From assembly GCA_021816695.1 (NCBI GenBank), contig JAKAXE010000015.1:1-37196 (forward strand): 37,196 bases of DNA, given 5' to 3'. The translations under genes and the position numbers were made by a program. Of this stretch, positions 8,908 to 20,924 are shown one piece after another. How positions within the stretch are numbered: position 1 is the stretch's first letter; each line of letters begins with the position of its first letter. The notes beneath the pieces are model-generated. The model was not told where the DNA came from and did no database searches. It saw only the letters and a program-made list of their open reading frames with translations. This stretch comes from a bacterium. Its GTDB lineage: Bacteria; Chloroflexota; Dormibacteria; Aeolococcales; Bog-877.

Positions 8908-9456
8908 TCAGCCCTTTGCTCCCTTGCCGCTCTTGCCAGCCTTGCGCCGGACCACCTCTCCCCGGTAGCGGACACCCTTGCCCTTGTAGGGCTCGGGCCG
9001 CCGGGTGGCACGGATCCGGGCGGCCATCTGACCGACCGCCTCCTTGTCGTTGCCCAGCACCGCCACCCGCGTGGGTTCCGGCACCTCGATCTTGACCCCC
9101 TCGGGCGGGGCGATCCGGATCGGGTGAGAGTATCCCAGAGCAAGCTGCAGGTCGGTTCCCTGGAGGCTGGCCCGGTAGCCAACTCCCACCAGTTCCAGCT
9201 CTCGCCGGAAGCCGGTGGTCACCCCGGCGACCATGTTGGCGATCAGGGTGCGGCTCAGGCCGTGGAGCGAACGGTGTGGCGCCGAGTCCGTCGGCCGCTC
9301 GACCAGAACCGATCCGTCCTCCAGTCGAGCCGAGATCGGATGAGGGAGCACCCGCTCCATCTCGCCACGCGGCCCGACGACCTTCACCCGGTCCCCGGTG
9401 ATGGTGACCGAGACCCCCGCGGGAACGGCGATGGGATGCTTGCCAATCCTGGACAC
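8908..9456 (-). CDS. rplF: 50S ribosomal protein L6
   Basis: L6 lies near the sarcin-ricin loop at the factor-binding site. [34 protein letters not shown] opens the first repeat, and [49 protein letters not shown] is the conserved C-terminal end. It is 182 aa with a GTG start, six bases after rpsH. The tail SGKGAKG is a short basic extension. Confidence 0.97.
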   Translation of the reverse strand: MSRIGKHPIAVPAGVSVTITGDRVKVVGPRGEMERVLPHPISARLEDGSVLVERPTDSAPHRSLHGLSRTLIANMVAGVTTGFRRELELVGVGYRASLQGTDLQLALGYSHPIRIAPPEGVKIEVPEPTRVAVLGNDKEAVGQMAARIRATRRPEPYKGKGVRYRGEVVRRKAGKSGKGAKG

Positions 9457-9462
9457 TAGCTT

Positions 9463-9858
9463 CTACCAGACCTCCGCCAGAACCTCGCCGCCGATCCCCA
9501 GCTGGCGGGCGCGCCGGCCGGACATCACCCCCTGAGAGGTGGACACCACCGCTACGCCCATGCCGCCCAGCACCCTCGGCAATTGATCCCGTCCGCGGTA
9601 GACGCGCAGCCCGGGGCGACTCACCCTGCGGATGCCCTGCAGTACCCGCTGCGACTTGGGGGCGGCCTTGAGCTCTACCCAGAGGATCTGATGAGGCGAA
9701 TCACCCTCGACGCCGAACGCCGCCAGGTAGCCCTCCTCATGGAGCACCCGAGCCACCTCGGCCTTCAGCTTGCTGGCCGGCATCTCCACCCGCCTGTGCC
9801 CGGCGAGGTTGGCGTTCCGCAGCCGGGTGAGCATGTCCGCGATCGGGTCAGTCATCAT
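9463..9858 (-). CDS. rpsH: 30S ribosomal protein S8
   Basis: S8 is a primary 16S rRNA-binding protein and the translational repressor of the spc operon in some bacteria. The start [29 protein letters not shown] and the C-terminal [31 protein letters not shown] are diagnostic. Two adjacent ATG codons are possible; the first is preferred because GGTGA lies six bases before it. The length is 131 aa. Confidence 0.97.
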   Translation of the reverse strand: MMTDPIADMLTRLRNANLAGHRRVEMPASKLKAEVARVLHEEGYLAAFGVEGDSPHQILWVELKAAPKSQRVLQGIRRVSRPGLRVYRGRDQLPRVLGGMGVAVVSTSQGVMSGRRARQLGIGGEVLAEVW

Positions 9859-9864
9859 CGGCGG

Positions 9865-10050
9865 TCACCAACTGGACTTGCGCACCCCGGGGATCTGCCC
9901 CTGGGACGCGTGGATGCGGAAGCAGATGCGGCACAGCCCGAACTTGCGCATGTACCCTCGGGGCCGCCCGCAGAGATTGCAGCGAGACCGGGCCTGCACC
10001 GGGAAGCGGGGTGCCCGCCGGCTGGCCATGATCTTCGACTTCTTCGCCAA
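9865..10050 (-). CDS. rpsZ: 30S ribosomal protein S14, type Z
   Basis: This is the short zinc-binding S14: 61 aa with C24-x2-C27 and C40-x2-C43 and the conserved end [24 protein letters not shown]. It replaces the long zinc-free S14 (rpsN) found in proteobacteria. The start is TTG with AAGGAGG five bases upstream, and the MAKKSKI N-terminus matches the family, so TTG is preferred to the ATG seven codons inside. It lies between rplE and rpsH. Confidence 0.96.
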   Translation of the reverse strand: MAKKSKIMASRRAPRFPVQARSRCNLCGRPRGYMRKFGLCRICFRIHASQGQIPGVRKSSW

Positions 10051-10064
10051 CTCCGCCTCCTTCG

Positions 10065-10616
10065 CTAGCGCCTGAAGGGCATGCCCAGCCCGGCCAAAAG
10101 GCTGCGCCCTTCGGCATCGGTGCTGGCGGTGGTAACGATGGTGATCTCCAGCCCACGCAGCTTGTCGATCTTGTCGTAGTCGATCTCCGGGAACACCAGC
10201 TGCTCCCGCAGACCGAGGGTGAGGTTGCCGTGGCCATCGAAGTGGGTGGTCAAGCCGCGGAAGTCCCGGATCCGCGGCAGGGCGACGCTGATGAGGCGGT
10301 CCAGGAACTCCATCATGCGATCGCCGCGCAGCGTCACCTTGAGCCCGATCGGCATCCCCGCCCGCAGCTTGAAGGCGGCCACCGACTTCCTGGCCTTGCG
10401 CACCGCCGGCTGCTGGCCGGTGATCACCCGGAGGTCGTTGGTGGCCGCATCCAGCGCCTTGGCGTTCTGGACGGCCTCGCCAACTCCCACGTTGACCACG
10501 ACTTTGTCCAGCCGAGGGACCTGCATGACGTTGAGGTAGCCGAACTCGGCGATGAGCGCCGGGACGACGGTCTCCCGGTAGCGCTCCACGAACCGCGGCC
10601 TGGTCGCTGTGCTCAT
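10065..10616 (-). CDS. rplE: 50S ribosomal protein L5
   Basis: L5 binds 5S rRNA and touches the P-site t[66 protein letters not shown] and [23 protein letters not shown] are canonical. The ATG at 10616 overlaps the rplX stop (ATGA) and gives 183 aa; the track adds eleven upstream codons that belong to the rplX frame shadow. Confidence 0.97.
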   Translation of the reverse strand: MSTATRPRFVERYRETVVPALIAEFGYLNVMQVPRLDKVVVNVGVGEAVQNAKALDAATNDLRVITGQQPAVRKARKSVAAFKLRAGMPIGLKVTLRGDRMMEFLDRLISVALPRIRDFRGLTTHFDGHGNLTLGLREQLVFPEIDYDKIDKLRGLEITIVTTASTDAEGRSLLAGLGMPFRR

Positions 10617-10996
10617 GCTCTCGGGGCCCTCAGGTAGGGCTCGTTGCAACGCTTGCAGAAGGGCACCATCCGCTCCCCCTCGACCCGGTGTCCGAGGCGC
10701 GTCGGGCGATCACACTTGGGGCAGACCAGCTGCACGTTGCTGTACGCCAGCGGCGCCGGGAAGTCGATGATCCCGCCCTGGAGCGCAGTGGTGCCGCCAC
10801 GCTGCTGACCGGAGCGCTGGTGGCGCTTGCGAATGTTCACCCCCTCAACGACAATCCGCCGATCCGCGGAGAGCGTGCGCTGGACCACCCCACGCTTGCC
10901 CCGCTCGGAGCCGGCGATCACTACCACGGTGTCGCCAGAGCGGATGTCTAGGGGTCGGGACGAACCCACCTCGGCCGGTCTCCGCCGCCTGGGCAT
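10613..10996 (-). CDS. rplX: 50S ribosomal protein L24 with C-terminal zinc ribbon
   Basis: L24 starts 50S assembly. The KOW motif is visible as [25 protein letters not shown] and is followed by [13 protein letters not shown]. The C-terminal third carries C92-x2-C95 and C114-x2-C117, a zinc-ribbon form seen in some Gram-positive and related lineages. At 127 aa it is somewhat longer than the usual 100-110, from an Arg-rich N-terminus. The ATG overlaps the rplN stop by one base (TGATG). Confidence 0.95.
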   Translation of the reverse strand: MPRRRRPAEVGSSRPLDIRSGDTVVVIAGSERGKRGVVQRTLSADRRIVVEGVNIRKRHQRSGQQRGGTTALQGGIIDFPAPLAYSNVQLVCPKCDRPTRLGHRVEGERMVPFCKRCNEPYLRAPRA

Positions 10997-11364
10997 CAGA
11001 GGACCTCCGGAGCGAGGGAAACGATCTTCATGAAGTTGCGCTCCCGCAGCTCCCTGGCCACGGGACCGAAGATCCTGGTTCCCCGCGGATTGTTCTGCGG
11101 GTTGATGAGCACGGCGGCGTTGTCGTCGAAGCGGATCCTGGTCCCATCGGGCCGGCGGTACTCCTTCGCCGTCCGGACCACCACCGCCTTCACCACGTCG
11201 CCCTTCTTCACCCCGGAGTTCGGCTGGGCGACCTTGACGGCGGCAACGATGATGTCACCCAAAGAGGCGTAGCGACGGTACGACCCGCCCAGCACACGGA
11301 TGCACAGGATCTCCCGGGCACCGCTGTTGTCAGCCACTTTGAGCACCGTCTCCTGCTGGATCAT
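10996..11364 (-). CDS. rplN: 50S ribosomal protein L14
   Basis: L14 forms an intersubunit bridge and is very well conserved: [64 protein letters not shown], and [28 protein letters not shown]. The 122-aa length is standard and the start is ATG three bases after rpsQ. Confidence 0.98.
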   Translation of the reverse strand: MIQQETVLKVADNSGAREILCIRVLGGSYRRYASLGDIIVAAVKVAQPNSGVKKGDVVKAVVVRTAKEYRRPDGTRIRFDDNAAVLINPQNNPRGTRIFGPVARELRERNFMKIVSLAPEVL

Positions 11365-11367
11365 CGG

Positions 11368-11637
11368 TCAGCGCGCCCGCTCCACAATCTCCACCACGCG
11401 CCACCGCTTGGTGCGGCTGAGGGGCCGGGTTTCCATGATCCGCACCCGGTCTCCATTCCGGCACTCGTTGACCTCGTCGTGGGCCTGGAAGCGCCGCCGC
11501 CTGCGCATCACTTTGCGATACAGGTTGTGAGCGCGCAGGTCCTCGACCTGCACCACCACCGTCTTGTCCATCCGGTCGCTCACCACGACGCCGACACGGA
11601 CCTTGCGCCGTGCCCGGGCTTCGGCTTCTTCTACCAT
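11368..11637 (-). CDS. rpsQ: 30S ribosomal protein S17
   Basis: S17 is an OB-fold protein that binds the 5' domain of 16S r[46 protein letters not shown] and [28 protein letters not shown] are diagnostic. It is 89 aa. The ATG shares one base with the rpmC stop (TGATG), so re-initiation is likely. Confidence 0.97.
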   Translation of the reverse strand: MVEEAEARARRKVRVGVVVSDRMDKTVVVQVEDLRAHNLYRKVMRRRRRFQAHDEVNECRNGDRVRIMETRPLSRTKRWRVVEIVERAR

Positions 11638-11857
11638 CAGCCCTCCTCCGCCAGGTCCGTGAGCCGCCGCGCCCGGAGCAGGGTCTCCACCCGGGCTATC
11701 CCCCGCCGAATCTCCCGGATCCGGCGGTGTTGCTCAAGCTGTCCGGTGGCCCGCTGCAGGCGTAGCTGCAGCAGCTCCTGCCGGCGCTCACCCACCAGCT
11801 GCTCCAGGCCCAGGTCGTCCTGCTCCCGGAGAAGCTGGAGCTCCTCCTGATGCTTGC

Positions 11858-11861
<4 letters not shown>
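11637..11861 (-). CDS. rpmC: 50S ribosomal protein L29
   Basis: L29 is a small two-helix protein at the tunnel exit. The sequence is divergent, but the pattern [47 protein letters not shown] keeps the L29 core (L..LR.Q.ATGQLE..H.IR..R..IAR..T). It is 74 aa with a GTG start overlapping the rplP stop (GTGA). It contains many Gln, Glu and Arg residues and is almost wholly helical by inspection. Confidence 0.93.
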
Positions 11862-12292
<431 letters not shown>

Positions 12293-12293
12293 C

Positions 12294-13259
12294 TCAGCTG
12301 TCCCCTGCTTCGGCGGGAGCGTCCGCCTTCCGAGAGGTCCGCTTCGGCTTGGGGGCGATCTCGGTGGCCGTCGCTGGGGCGGCCGCCTTGCGCGCCACCC
12401 GGCGCTTCGGTGCCGCAGCCGCCTCCGCATCCGCCACCGTGGGCGGCTCCTCCGGGGCGGGCGCCACCTCCACCACCACCGCAGCCTTGTCCAATGCCTC
12501 GGGCTCAGCGGCCACGGCCTCGGGCGGCGCCAGGGAGTCCAGGGCAGGCTCTGCCTCCGGCACCGGAGGCGCCTCGACCGCGCGCGGCGTGGGCCGGGCC
12601 GCCGCGGCGGCCGCCTCAGGAGCCACGGTCTCCGTGGGGAAGTCGCCGCGGTAGATCCAGACGCTGACCCCGATCTGCCCGGAGGTGGTCTTAGCCTCGG
12701 CCTGGCCAAACTCCACGTCGGCACGCAGCGTGTGCAGCGGTACCCGGCCGTCCCGATCCCACTCGCGTCGGCTCATGTCGCCGCCCCCGAGCCGGCCGGA
12801 GACCTGGATCTTCACCCCCTTGGCCCCAGCGCGCATCGAGCGCATCACCGACTGCTTCACCGCCCGCCGGAACGCGATGCGCTTCTCCAGCTGCCCGGCG
12901 ACGTTCTCCGCCAGGAGCCGGGCGTCCAGCTCAGGCGTCTTGATCTCCTGAATGGTGACCCGCACCTTCTTGCCAGAGATGCGCTCCAGATTGTCCCGCA
13001 GCGCGTCCACGGCGGCCCCGCTGCGACCGATCACGATCCCCGGCTTGGCGGTGTGGATGACGACCGTCAGCTGGTTGGCCGATCTCTCCGTCTCGATCCG
13101 GGCCACGCTGGCGTTCTTCAGCCGCCCCATGATCAGCTGGCGCATGGCCAGGTCTTCCTGGAGAAGCTTGGTGTACTCCGGTCCGCTGGCGTACCAGCGC
13201 GCGTCCCAGTTGCGATAGACGCCTAGGCGGAAGCCGTTGGGATGGACCTTCTGTCCCAC
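12294..13259 (-). CDS. rpsC: 30S ribosomal protein S3 with long C-terminal extension
   Basis: S3 lines the mRNA entry channel. Residues 1-210 are canonical: [24 protein letters not shown], the KH-domain loop [45 protein letters not shown] and [11 protein letters not shown]. About 110 further residues follow, rich in Ala, Pro and Glu and then Lys/Arg ([32 protein letters not shown]); they are probably disordered. At 321 aa it is well above the usual 210-280. The start is GTG. Confidence 0.96.
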   Translation of the reverse strand: MGQKVHPNGFRLGVYRNWDARWYASGPEYTKLLQEDLAMRQLIMGRLKNASVARIETERSANQLTVVIHTAKPGIVIGRSGAAVDALRDNLERISGKKVRVTIQEIKTPELDARLLAENVAGQLEKRIAFRRAVKQSVMRSMRAGAKGVKIQVSGRLGGGDMSRREWDRDGRVPLHTLRADVEFGQAEAKTTSGQIGVSVWIYRGDFPTETVAPEAAAAAARPTPRAVEAPPVPEAEPALDSLAPPEAVAAEPEALDKAAVVVEVAPAPEEPPTVADAEAAAAPKRRVARKAAAPATATEIAPKPKRTSRKADAPAEAGDS

Positions 13260-13267
13260 TTCCCTAC

Positions 13268-13681
13268 CTACTCCTCCTCGGCCTCATTGCTGGCACTCTC
13301 CACAGACGCGGAACGCGCCGGCCGGACTCGGGACCGCGAGGCCCGCTCGAGGCTGTCCTCGACAGTCGCCCGGAGATGACACGTCCTTTTGAAGATCGAA
13401 AACGACGAACCGCGCGCCCGGGGCCGGAAGCGCTTGATGATGGGGCCCCCATCGACCTCCAGCCGAACCAGCCGCAGACGGTCGCGGTCCAAGCTGAAGT
13501 TGTTCTCGGCGTTGGCGGCGGCCGAACGAACCACCTTGCCCACGTCCTGGGCTGCCGCCTGAGGCATGAAGGATAACACGGTGAGGGCCTCCTCCACCGC
13601 CATTCCTTCGACTACGTCGGCTACCAACCTGGCCTTCCGAGCCGGCACCCGGACCCACTTGGCGGTCGCTGTCACCTGCAT
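13268..13681 (-). CDS. rplV: 50S ribosomal protein L22
   Basis: L22 has a beta-hairpin that reaches into the exit tunnel. [38 protein letters not shown] and [34 protein letters not shown] are diagnostic. After the core, an Arg/Ser then Glu-rich tail ([25 protein letters not shown]) takes it to 137 aa, longer than the common 110-115. The start is ATG, 11 bases after rpsS. Confidence 0.96.
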   Translation of the reverse strand: MQVTATAKWVRVPARKARLVADVVEGMAVEEALTVLSFMPQAAAQDVGKVVRSAAANAENNFSLDRDRLRLVRLEVDGGPIIKRFRPRARGSSFSIFKRTCHLRATVEDSLERASRSRVRPARSASVESASNEAEEE

Positions 13682-13692
13682 TCCTGGCCCGC

Positions 13693-13977
13693 CTACTTGA
13701 GCGCCGAGCTGCGCTCGGTGTGATGGCCGTGGCCGCGGAAGCGGCGGGTGGGCACGAACTCCCCCAGCTTGTGGCCGACCATGGCCTCGGTGACCAGGAC
13801 CGGGACGTGCTTGCGCCCGTCATGGACGGCGAGCGTGTGCCCCAGCATCTCCGGGAAGATGTCGCTGCGTCGCGACCAGGTTCGGATCACCCTCCGCTCC
13901 TTGGAGCGGTTCATCTCGATGACCTTCTTCAGCAGCGAGGGGTCGCAGAAGGGCCCCTTCTTGACGGATCTGCTCAT
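13693..13977 (-). CDS. rpsS: 30S ribosomal protein S19
   Basis: S19 lies in the 30S head and pairs with S13. [77 protein letters not shown] is textbook S19. It is 94 aa, with an ATG four bases after the rplB stop. Confidence 0.98.
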   Translation of the reverse strand: MSRSVKKGPFCDPSLLKKVIEMNRSKERRVIRTWSRRSDIFPEMLGHTLAVHDGRKHVPVLVTEAMVGHKLGEFVPTRRFRGHGHHTERSSALK

Positions 13978-13981
13978 CCTG

Positions 13982-14806
13982 CTACTTGCGTCTCCTTCGC
14001 ACGATCATGGCGTCCGTCGCCTTGTTGTTGCGGGTCCGGTGCCCCAGCGCCGGCTTACCCCAGGGTGTCTGGGGGTGGCCACCCGGACCGGAGCGCCCCT
14101 CTCCACCCCCATGGGGGTGATCGAAGGGATTCATCGTCGATCCACGGACCGACGGACGCACCCCGCGCCAGCGGCTCTTGCCCGCCTTCCCCACAACCTC
14201 ATTGGAGTGGTCCGAGTTGCCCACCTGCCCGATGGTGGCCCGACAGCGGACGTCGATCAGTCGCACCTCCCCGGAGGGCATCCGCAGTTGAGCGTACTTC
14301 CCCTCCTTGGCCACCAACTGGGCTCCCACCCCGGCGCTCCGCACCAGCTGCCCGCCCCGGCCGACCTGCACCTCCAGGTTGTGCAGGGTGGTGCCCAGGG
14401 GGATGCGCGCCAGCGGAAGGGAATGCCCGGGCCTGATCTCGGCCTTTTCGCCGGCCATGATCGAGTCGCCCACAGAGAGCCCGTCGGGAGCCAGGATGTA
14501 CCGCTTCTCCCCGTCTCGGTAGCTGACCAAGGCGATCCGGGCGCTGCGATTGGGGTCGTACTCGATGGCCGCCACCCGCCCTGGGACATCCAGCTTATCG
14601 CGCCGGAAGTCGATGATCCGATACATCCGCCGGTGGCCCCCGCCACGGTGGCGCACGGTGACGCGGCCGCTGGCGTTGCGGCCGGAGTGCTTCTTGAGAG
14701 ACACCGTTAGGGAGCGCTCCGGCCCCTTGCGCGTCACTTCCTCGAAGGAGCTGACGCTCATGAACCGGCGCCCGGGGGAGGTGGGGTCGTAACGCTTCAC
14801 CGGCAT
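13982..14806 (-). CDS. rplB: 50S ribosomal protein L2
   Basis: L2 is needed for subunit joining and lies close to the peptidyl transferase centre. The product begins [18 protein letters not shown] and ends with [52 protein letters not shown], keeping the functionally important histidine in HPHGGGEGR. It is 274 aa from the ATG one base after rplW; the track start 30 codons upstream is a shadow inside rplW. Confidence 0.98.
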   Translation of the reverse strand: MPVKRYDPTSPGRRFMSVSSFEEVTRKGPERSLTVSLKKHSGRNASGRVTVRHRGGGHRRMYRIIDFRRDKLDVPGRVAAIEYDPNRSARIALVSYRDGEKRYILAPDGLSVGDSIMAGEKAEIRPGHSLPLARIPLGTTLHNLEVQVGRGGQLVRSAGVGAQLVAKEGKYAQLRMPSGEVRLIDVRCRATIGQVGNSDHSNEVVGKAGKSRWRGVRPSVRGSTMNPFDHPHGGGEGRSGPGGHPQTPWGKPALGHRTRNNKATDAMIVRRRRK

Positions 14807-14807
14807 C

Positions 14808-15110
14808 TCACACCCCTTCGAACAGGTTGGCGATGGTCTCGCCAGGGGCCAGCGTGACCACGGCCTTCTTCCAGTCCCGGCTGCGGCCGACCACACGGCC
14901 GCCCCGCCGCATCCGAGTCCTCACCTTGCCCTTGACCACCATCACGTTGACGGTGGCGGCGCGAACTTTGAAGGCCTGCTCCACCGCCTGCTTGACCTCG
15001 ATCTTGTTGGCGCTGCTGGCCACCTTGAACACATAGCGGCGCTGCGCCATCCCGGCGTAAGACTTCTCGCTGATCACCGGGCGCAGGATGATCTCGGATG
15101 GCTGCTTCAT
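14808..15110 (-). CDS. rplW: 50S ribosomal protein L23
   Basis: L23 surrounds the tunnel exit and docks trigger factor and [62 protein letters not shown] is canonical. It is 100 aa, with an ATG that overlaps the rplD stop (ATGA). Confidence 0.97.
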   Translation of the reverse strand: MKQPSEIILRPVISEKSYAGMAQRRYVFKVASSANKIEVKQAVEQAFKVRAATVNVMVVKGKVRTRMRRGGRVVGRSRDWKKAVVTLAPGETIANLFEGV

Positions 15111-15730
15111 CCGAGATGCTCCACCACCAGGTCGAGGGCCGCCCGCCGGAAGATCAGGGTGTCGGCCACCATGACGTCGCGGACCCCGAGGTTGCTCGCG
15201 TGGATCACCTTCAGCTGGGGGATGTTGCGAGCCGAGAGCTCCAGGTTGGGGTCCCTACCCTCCACCACCAGGAGCACCCGCCGCCCGGCGCCAGCCTGGT
15301 CCAGGAAGGCGGCCATCTGCCGCGTGCGCGGAGCGTCGAAGTGCAGCTCGTCAGCCACCTGAATGGCGCCATCGCGGGCCTTCGCCGAGAGGGCCGCGCG
15401 CAGTGCCAGCCGCCGCTGCTTGCGGGGCATGGCCAGGGCGTAGGTGCGCGGAGTGGGGCCGAAGACGGTGCCACCGCCGCGGTAGTGAGGAGCCCTGATG
15501 GACCCCTGGCGGGCACGCCCCGTTCCCTTCTGGCGGTATGGCTTCCTGCCCCCCCCGCTCACCTCGCCCCTGGTCTTGGTGTCATGGGTGCCCTGGCGGG
15601 CACCGGCCATCTGGCGCACGACCGCCTGGTGCAACACCCCCTGGTTGACCTCCTGCCCGAAGACCGCCGAGGGCAGCTCGTAGTCGCCCCTCTGGTCTCC
15701 CTCGGGGCCGCGCACAACCGCAGTCGCCAT
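15107..15730 (-). CDS. rplD: 50S ribosomal protein L4
   Basis: L4 has a tunnel loop and in some bacteria represses the S10 operon. Clear blocks are TKTRGEVSGGGRKPYRQKGTGRARQGSIRAPHYRGGGTVFGPTPRTY (the tunnel loop) and RNIPQLKVIHASNLGVRDVMVADTLIFRRAALD. It is 207 aa and its ATG overlaps the rplC stop by one base. No S10-type leader was identified, because rpsJ here lies inside the larger operon. Confidence 0.97.
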   Translation of the reverse strand: MATAVVRGPEGDQRGDYELPSAVFGQEVNQGVLHQAVVRQMAGARQGTHDTKTRGEVSGGGRKPYRQKGTGRARQGSIRAPHYRGGGTVFGPTPRTYALAMPRKQRRLALRAALSAKARDGAIQVADELHFDAPRTRQMAAFLDQAGAGRRVLLVVEGRDPNLELSARNIPQLKVIHASNLGVRDVMVADTLIFRRAALDLVVEHLG

Positions 15731-16374
15731 CAGCGCTGCCCCCGGGGCTTGCGGATCCGCGGCCGGGAGCTGCGCACCATGAGGATTCCGCCGTTGGCCC
15801 CGGGCACCGCCCCCTTCAGCAGCAGCAGATTGCGCTCGGCGTCGACCCGGAAGACCTCCAACCTCTGCACCGTGGTGCGCCGATCCCCAAGGTGCCCGGC
15901 CATCTTTAGGCCGGGCAGGGTGCGCGCGGCGTCCACCGACCCGACCGACCCGGGCTGGCGAATGTTGTGGCTCCCGTGAGTCACCGGCCCCCGACCAAAG
16001 TTGTGCCGCTTGTGCTGTCCGGCAAAGCCCTTGCCCTTGCTGACCCCGGTGACATCCACCTCCGCCCCGACCTCGAAAGCGGCCACGGTGAGGACTTCGC
16101 CGGCCTCCGAGGCTGCGGCCCCGCGGACCTCCCGGAGGTGGCGCTTGGGGTCCACCCCCGCCGCCTCGAAATGCCCGGCCTGCGCCCGGTTCACCGCCCG
16201 TCGCCGGACCGGACCAAACCCGATCTGAACCGCCTCGTAGCCGTCCGCGGCCGCGGTCTTCACCTGGACCACCGGGCAGGGCCCTGCCTCGAGCACGGTG
16301 ACCCCGAAGCAGCGGCCATCGTCCCCGAAGACCTGGGCCATCCCCACCTTGCGGGCCAGCAGGGCGGTCGTCAT
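15730..16374 (-). CDS. rplC: 50S ribosomal protein L3
   Basis: L3 starts 50S assembly and extends a loop to the peptidyl transferase centre. The start TTALLARKVGMAQVFGDDGRCFGVTVLEAGPCPVVQVKT and the loop SKGKGFAGQHKRHNFGRGPVTHGSHNIRQPGSVG are diagnostic; the glutamine methylated in E. coli corresponds to the one in this loop. It is 214 aa, with an ATG overlapping the rpsJ stop by one base. Confidence 0.97.
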   Translation of the reverse strand: MTTALLARKVGMAQVFGDDGRCFGVTVLEAGPCPVVQVKTAAADGYEAVQIGFGPVRRRAVNRAQAGHFEAAGVDPKRHLREVRGAAASEAGEVLTVAAFEVGAEVDVTGVSKGKGFAGQHKRHNFGRGPVTHGSHNIRQPGSVGSVDAARTLPGLKMAGHLGDRRTTVQRLEVFRVDAERNLLLLKGAVPGANGGILMVRSSRPRIRKPRGQR

Positions 16375-16679
16375 CAGAGCTTGATCTCGATGTTGACGCC
16401 GCTGGGCAGGTTGAGATGCATCAGCGCGTCGACCACCTTGGGATTGGGATCGAGAATGTCCAGGATCCGCTTGTGGGTCCGCATCTCGAACTGCTCTCGC
16501 GAGTCCTTGTCGATGAAGGGTCCGCGGATCACCGTGTACTTGTTGATCTCCGTAGGCAGCGGCACCGGACCCATCACCTCGGCCTGGTTCCGAGCCGCGG
16601 TCTCCACGATGCGAGCCGCCGCCTGGTCCAGGACCCGGTGGTCATAGGCCTTGAGCCGGATCCGAATGCGCTGTGCCAT
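16374..16679 (-). CDS. rpsJ: 30S ribosomal protein S10
   Basis: S10 is a 30S head protein that also acts as NusE in antitermination. [75 protein letters not shown] is canonical. It is 101 aa. It follows tuf by 28 bases with no visible terminator or new promoter between, so str and S10 segments seem to be one transcription unit. Confidence 0.98.
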   Translation of the reverse strand: MAQRIRIRLKAYDHRVLDQAAARIVETAARNQAEVMGPVPLPTEINKYTVIRGPFIDKDSREQFEMRTHKRILDILDPNPKVVDALMHLNLPSGVNIEIKL

Positions 16680-16707
16680 CTTTGCTCTCTAACCGATTCC
16701 CTGCGGA

Positions 16708-17892
<1,185 letters not shown>

Positions 17893-17944
17893 TCTCTCTA
17901 TCTGCCCTTGCTTGGTGGATCCGTCCGCAGCCGACTGCCGGTGC

Positions 17945-20062
17945 TCAACTCTTGCGCTTCGCCGTGACCTCCTCAGCCAGCGACTGAGGAAGCTCCTGAT
18001 AGTGGTCGAACTCCATCGTGTAGCTGGCCCGCCCCTGGGTCATGCTCCTCAGCTGGGTCGCGTACCCGAACATGTTGGCCAGGGGTACCTGAGCGTGTAC
18101 GGTCTGCATCCCCCGCCGGCTCTCCATTCCCAGGGTGTGCCCGCGGCGAGAGGCCAGGTCACCGATGACGTCGCCCAGGTTGGCCTCGGGACAGGTGACG
18201 TCCACCTTCATTATCGGCTCCAGGAGGATGGGACCGGCCTTGCGCATCCCGTCCTTCATAGCCATCGAGCCGGCGATCTGGAAGGCCTGCTCCGAAGAGT
18301 CGACGTCGTGGTAGGAGCCGTCGTAGACCGTGGCCTTCACGTCGACCACCGGATACCCGGCCACCACCCCCGACTGCAGGGCGTCGATGCATCCCTTCTC
18401 GATGGCTGGGATGTACTCCCGGGGGATCACCCCGCCCACGATCTTGTTGATGAACTCGAAACCCTTGCCGGTTTCGTTGGGCTCGACCACCAGCTCCGCA
18501 TGGCCGTACTGGCCGTGGCCACCGGTCTGGCGCACGAACCGCCCGGTGCCCTTGGCCTCGTGGCGGATGGTCTCCCGGTACGCCACCTGGGGCTTGCCGA
18601 CGTTGGCGTCCACCTTGAACTCGCGCAGCAGCCGGTCGACGATGACCTCGAGGTGAAGCTCCCCCATCCCCGAGATGAGGTTCTGCCCGGTCTCGGGCTC
18701 GGTGCGCACCTGGAAGGTCGGGTCCTCCTCGGCCAGCTTCTGCAGGGCCACCCCCAACTTGTCCTGGTCCGCCTTGGTCTTGGGCTCGATCGCCACCGAG
18801 ATAACCGGCTCGGGAAAGACGATCGACTCCAGGACGATGGGCTGGGACTCGTCAGCCAGGGTGTCGCCGGTGGAGGTGTGTCTCAGCCCGATGGCGGCAG
18901 CTATGTCCCCGGTGAGGACCTGCTCCACCTCCTCGCGACGGTTGGCGTGCATCTTGAGGATCCGGCCCACGCGCTCGCGCTCGCCCTTGCTGGCGTTGTA
19001 GACGTAGCTCCCGGAACGAAGCACCCCGCTGTACACCCGGAAGAAGGTGAGTTTGCCGACGAAGGGGTCGGTCATGATCTTGAAGGCCAGCCCGGCGAAG
19101 GGGGCGTCGTCGGCCACCTCGCGCACCACCTCGGCCCCCGTCCGGGGATCCTCCCCGCGCACCGCGGGGCGATCCAGCGGTGACGGCAGGAACTCGACCA
19201 CCGCGTCCAGCATCGGTTGGACCCCCCGGTTGCGCAACGCCGCCCCACAGAGAACCGGGAAGACCTCGGCGGTCACCACCCCGCGGCGCAGCGCCGCGCT
19301 CAGCTTCTCCGGGGCCACCGGCTTGTCGTCCAGGTAGGCCTGCATCAGCTCGTCATCGAACTCCGCGGCGGCCTCCACCAGCTCCTGGCGCGCAGCCCGC
19401 ACCGCGTCCGCCATCTCGGTAGGGATGGTGGTCTCCTCCAGGGCGGTGCCGAGGTCATCGGTGTAGACGATCGCCTGCTCGCGGATCAGGTCCACCACCC
19501 CCTGGAAGCCATCCTCGGCTCCGATGGGAAGCTGCACCGGCACCGCCCGGGCACCCAGTCGCTCGGTGATCGACTGCACCGCCGCGGCGAAGTCGGCGCC
19601 CACCCGGTCCATCTTGTTGATGAAGCAGATCCGGGGCACGTCGTAGCGGTCGGCCTGACGCCACACCGTCTCCGACTGGGGCTCGACACCGCTCACGGCA
19701 TCGAAGACTGCGATCGCCCCGTCCAGAACCCGAAGGCTGCGCTCCACCTCCACGGTGAAGTCGACGTGCCCCGGGGTGTCGATGATGTTGATCTGGTGGT
19801 CGTGCCAGGATGCCGCGGTGGCCGCGGAGGTGATGGTGATGCCCCGCTCCTGCTCCTGCACCATCCAGTCCATGGTCGCCGCGCCCTCGTGGACCTCGCC
19901 CATCTTGTGGATGCGGCCGGTGTAGAAGAGGACTCGCTCAGTTGTGGTGGTCTTGCCCGCATCGATGTGGGCCATGATCCCGATGTTGCGCACCCGCTCC
20001 AGGGGCACCTTGCGCCCGTGAGCCAGAGACGCGCCGCCGGAAAGGGTGGTCTGGGTGGTCAC
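17945..20062 (-). CDS. fusA: elongation factor G
   Basis: EF-G drives translocation and, with RRF, ribosome recycling. The G domain has [19 protein letters not shown] (residues 31 on), [26 protein letters not shown] and [10 protein letters not shown]; domains II-V follow with a canonical C-terminus ([19 protein letters not shown]). The 705-aa product uses a GTG start and has a lead of about 17 residues before [18 protein letters not shown], longer than most. It follows rpsG by six bases. Confidence 0.98.
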   Translation of the reverse strand: MTTQTTLSGGASLAHGRKVPLERVRNIGIMAHIDAGKTTTTERVLFYTGRIHKMGEVHEGAATMDWMVQEQERGITITSAATAASWHDHQINIIDTPGHVDFTVEVERSLRVLDGAIAVFDAVSGVEPQSETVWRQADRYDVPRICFINKMDRVGADFAAAVQSITERLGARAVPVQLPIGAEDGFQGVVDLIREQAIVYTDDLGTALEETTIPTEMADAVRAARQELVEAAAEFDDELMQAYLDDKPVAPEKLSAALRRGVVTAEVFPVLCGAALRNRGVQPMLDAVVEFLPSPLDRPAVRGEDPRTGAEVVREVADDAPFAGLAFKIMTDPFVGKLTFFRVYSGVLRSGSYVYNASKGERERVGRILKMHANRREEVEQVLTGDIAAAIGLRHTSTGDTLADESQPIVLESIVFPEPVISVAIEPKTKADQDKLGVALQKLAEEDPTFQVRTEPETGQNLISGMGELHLEVIVDRLLREFKVDANVGKPQVAYRETIRHEAKGTGRFVRQTGGHGQYGHAELVVEPNETGKGFEFINKIVGGVIPREYIPAIEKGCIDALQSGVVAGYPVVDVKATVYDGSYHDVDSSEQAFQIAGSMAMKDGMRKAGPILLEPIMKVDVTCPEANLGDVIGDLASRRGHTLGMESRRGMQTVHAQVPLANMFGYATQLRSMTQGRASYTMEFDHYQELPQSLAEEVTAKRKS

Positions 20063-20068
20063 GGCCGC

Positions 20069-20539
20069 TCAGTACCTGAAGTGGGAGAACGCGCGGTTGG
20101 ACTCCGCCATCTTGTGGGTGTCTTCCTTCCGCTTGACCGCCTGCCCCATACCGTTGCTGGCGTCCATCAGCTCGGCCGCCAGCCGGTCGGCCATGCTCTT
20201 GCCGTGACGGCTCCGGGCGCTGCGGATGATCCACCGCCTGGCCAGCGCCAGACGGCGGTCGTGGCGGATCTCCACGGGCACCTGGTAGGTGGCGCCACCC
20301 ACGCGCTTGGGCTTCACCTCCAGGATGGGCGTGGCATTGCGCACGGCGGTCTCGAAGACCTCCAGCGGCTCACGCCGCTGACTCTTGGCGATGCGGGTCA
20401 GCGAGGAGTAGACGATCCGCTCCGCGGTGCTCCGCTTGCCATTGAGCATGAGGCAGTTGATGAACTTGGCCAGAGCCTCACTGTGGTAGACCGGATCGGC
20501 CACCACCACCCTTCGGGAGACGCGTTGACGCCTTGGCAT
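20069..20539 (-). CDS. rpsG: 30S ribosomal protein S7
   Basis: S7 is the primary assembly protein of the 30S head and a translational repressor of the str operon in E. coli. MPRRQRVSRRVVVADPVYHSEALAKFINCLMLNGKRSTAERIVY and ARRWIIRSARSRHGKSMADRLAAELMDASNGMGQAVKRKEDTHKMAESNRAFSHFRY are canonical. The length is 156 aa and the ATG is one base after the rpsL stop. Confidence 0.98.
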   Translation of the reverse strand: MPRRQRVSRRVVVADPVYHSEALAKFINCLMLNGKRSTAERIVYSSLTRIAKSQRREPLEVFETAVRNATPILEVKPKRVGGATYQVPVEIRHDRRLALARRWIIRSARSRHGKSMADRLAAELMDASNGMGQAVKRKEDTHKMAESNRAFSHFRY

Positions 20540-20540
20540 C

Positions 20541-20924
20541 TCAGGCCTTGGCCGGCTTCTCGCGCTTGGCCCCGTACTTGCTCCGGGCCTGCTTGCGAGC
20601 CTTGGTCCCCGCCGTGTCCAGCGTGCCGCGCACGATGTGGTAGCGCACGCCGGGCAGGTCCTTGACCCTCCCTCCCCGCACCAGCACCACGGAGTGCTCC
20701 TGCAGGTTGTGGCCGATCCCAGGGATGTAGGCCGTGACCTCGATCTTGCTGGTCAGGCGCACGCGCGCCACCTTTCTGAGGGCCGAGTTCGGCTTCTTGG
20801 GGGTTGTGGTGAACACCCGCACGCACACCCCCCGCCGCTGGGGCGAACCCTTCAGCGCCGGTGACTTGGTCTTCTTGGTGACCGGAGCGCGGCCCTGGCG
20901 GACCAGCTGTTGGATGGTGGGCAA
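20541..20924 (-). CDS. rpsL: 30S ribosomal protein S12
   Basis: S12 is the decoding-centre protein. The product reads [58 protein letters not shown], then [33 protein letters not shown], keeping the two lysines tied to streptomycin response. I start at TTG 20924 (127 aa), with AAGGA ten bases upstream; the track ORF adds 20 non-homologous residues. It is the first gene of the operon. Confidence 0.96.
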   Translation of the reverse strand: MPTIQQLVRQGRAPVTKKTKSPALKGSPQRRGVCVRVFTTTPKKPNSALRKVARVRLTSKIEVTAYIPGIGHNLQEHSVVLVRGGRVKDLPGVRYHIVRGTLDTAGTKARKQARSKYGAKREKPAKA

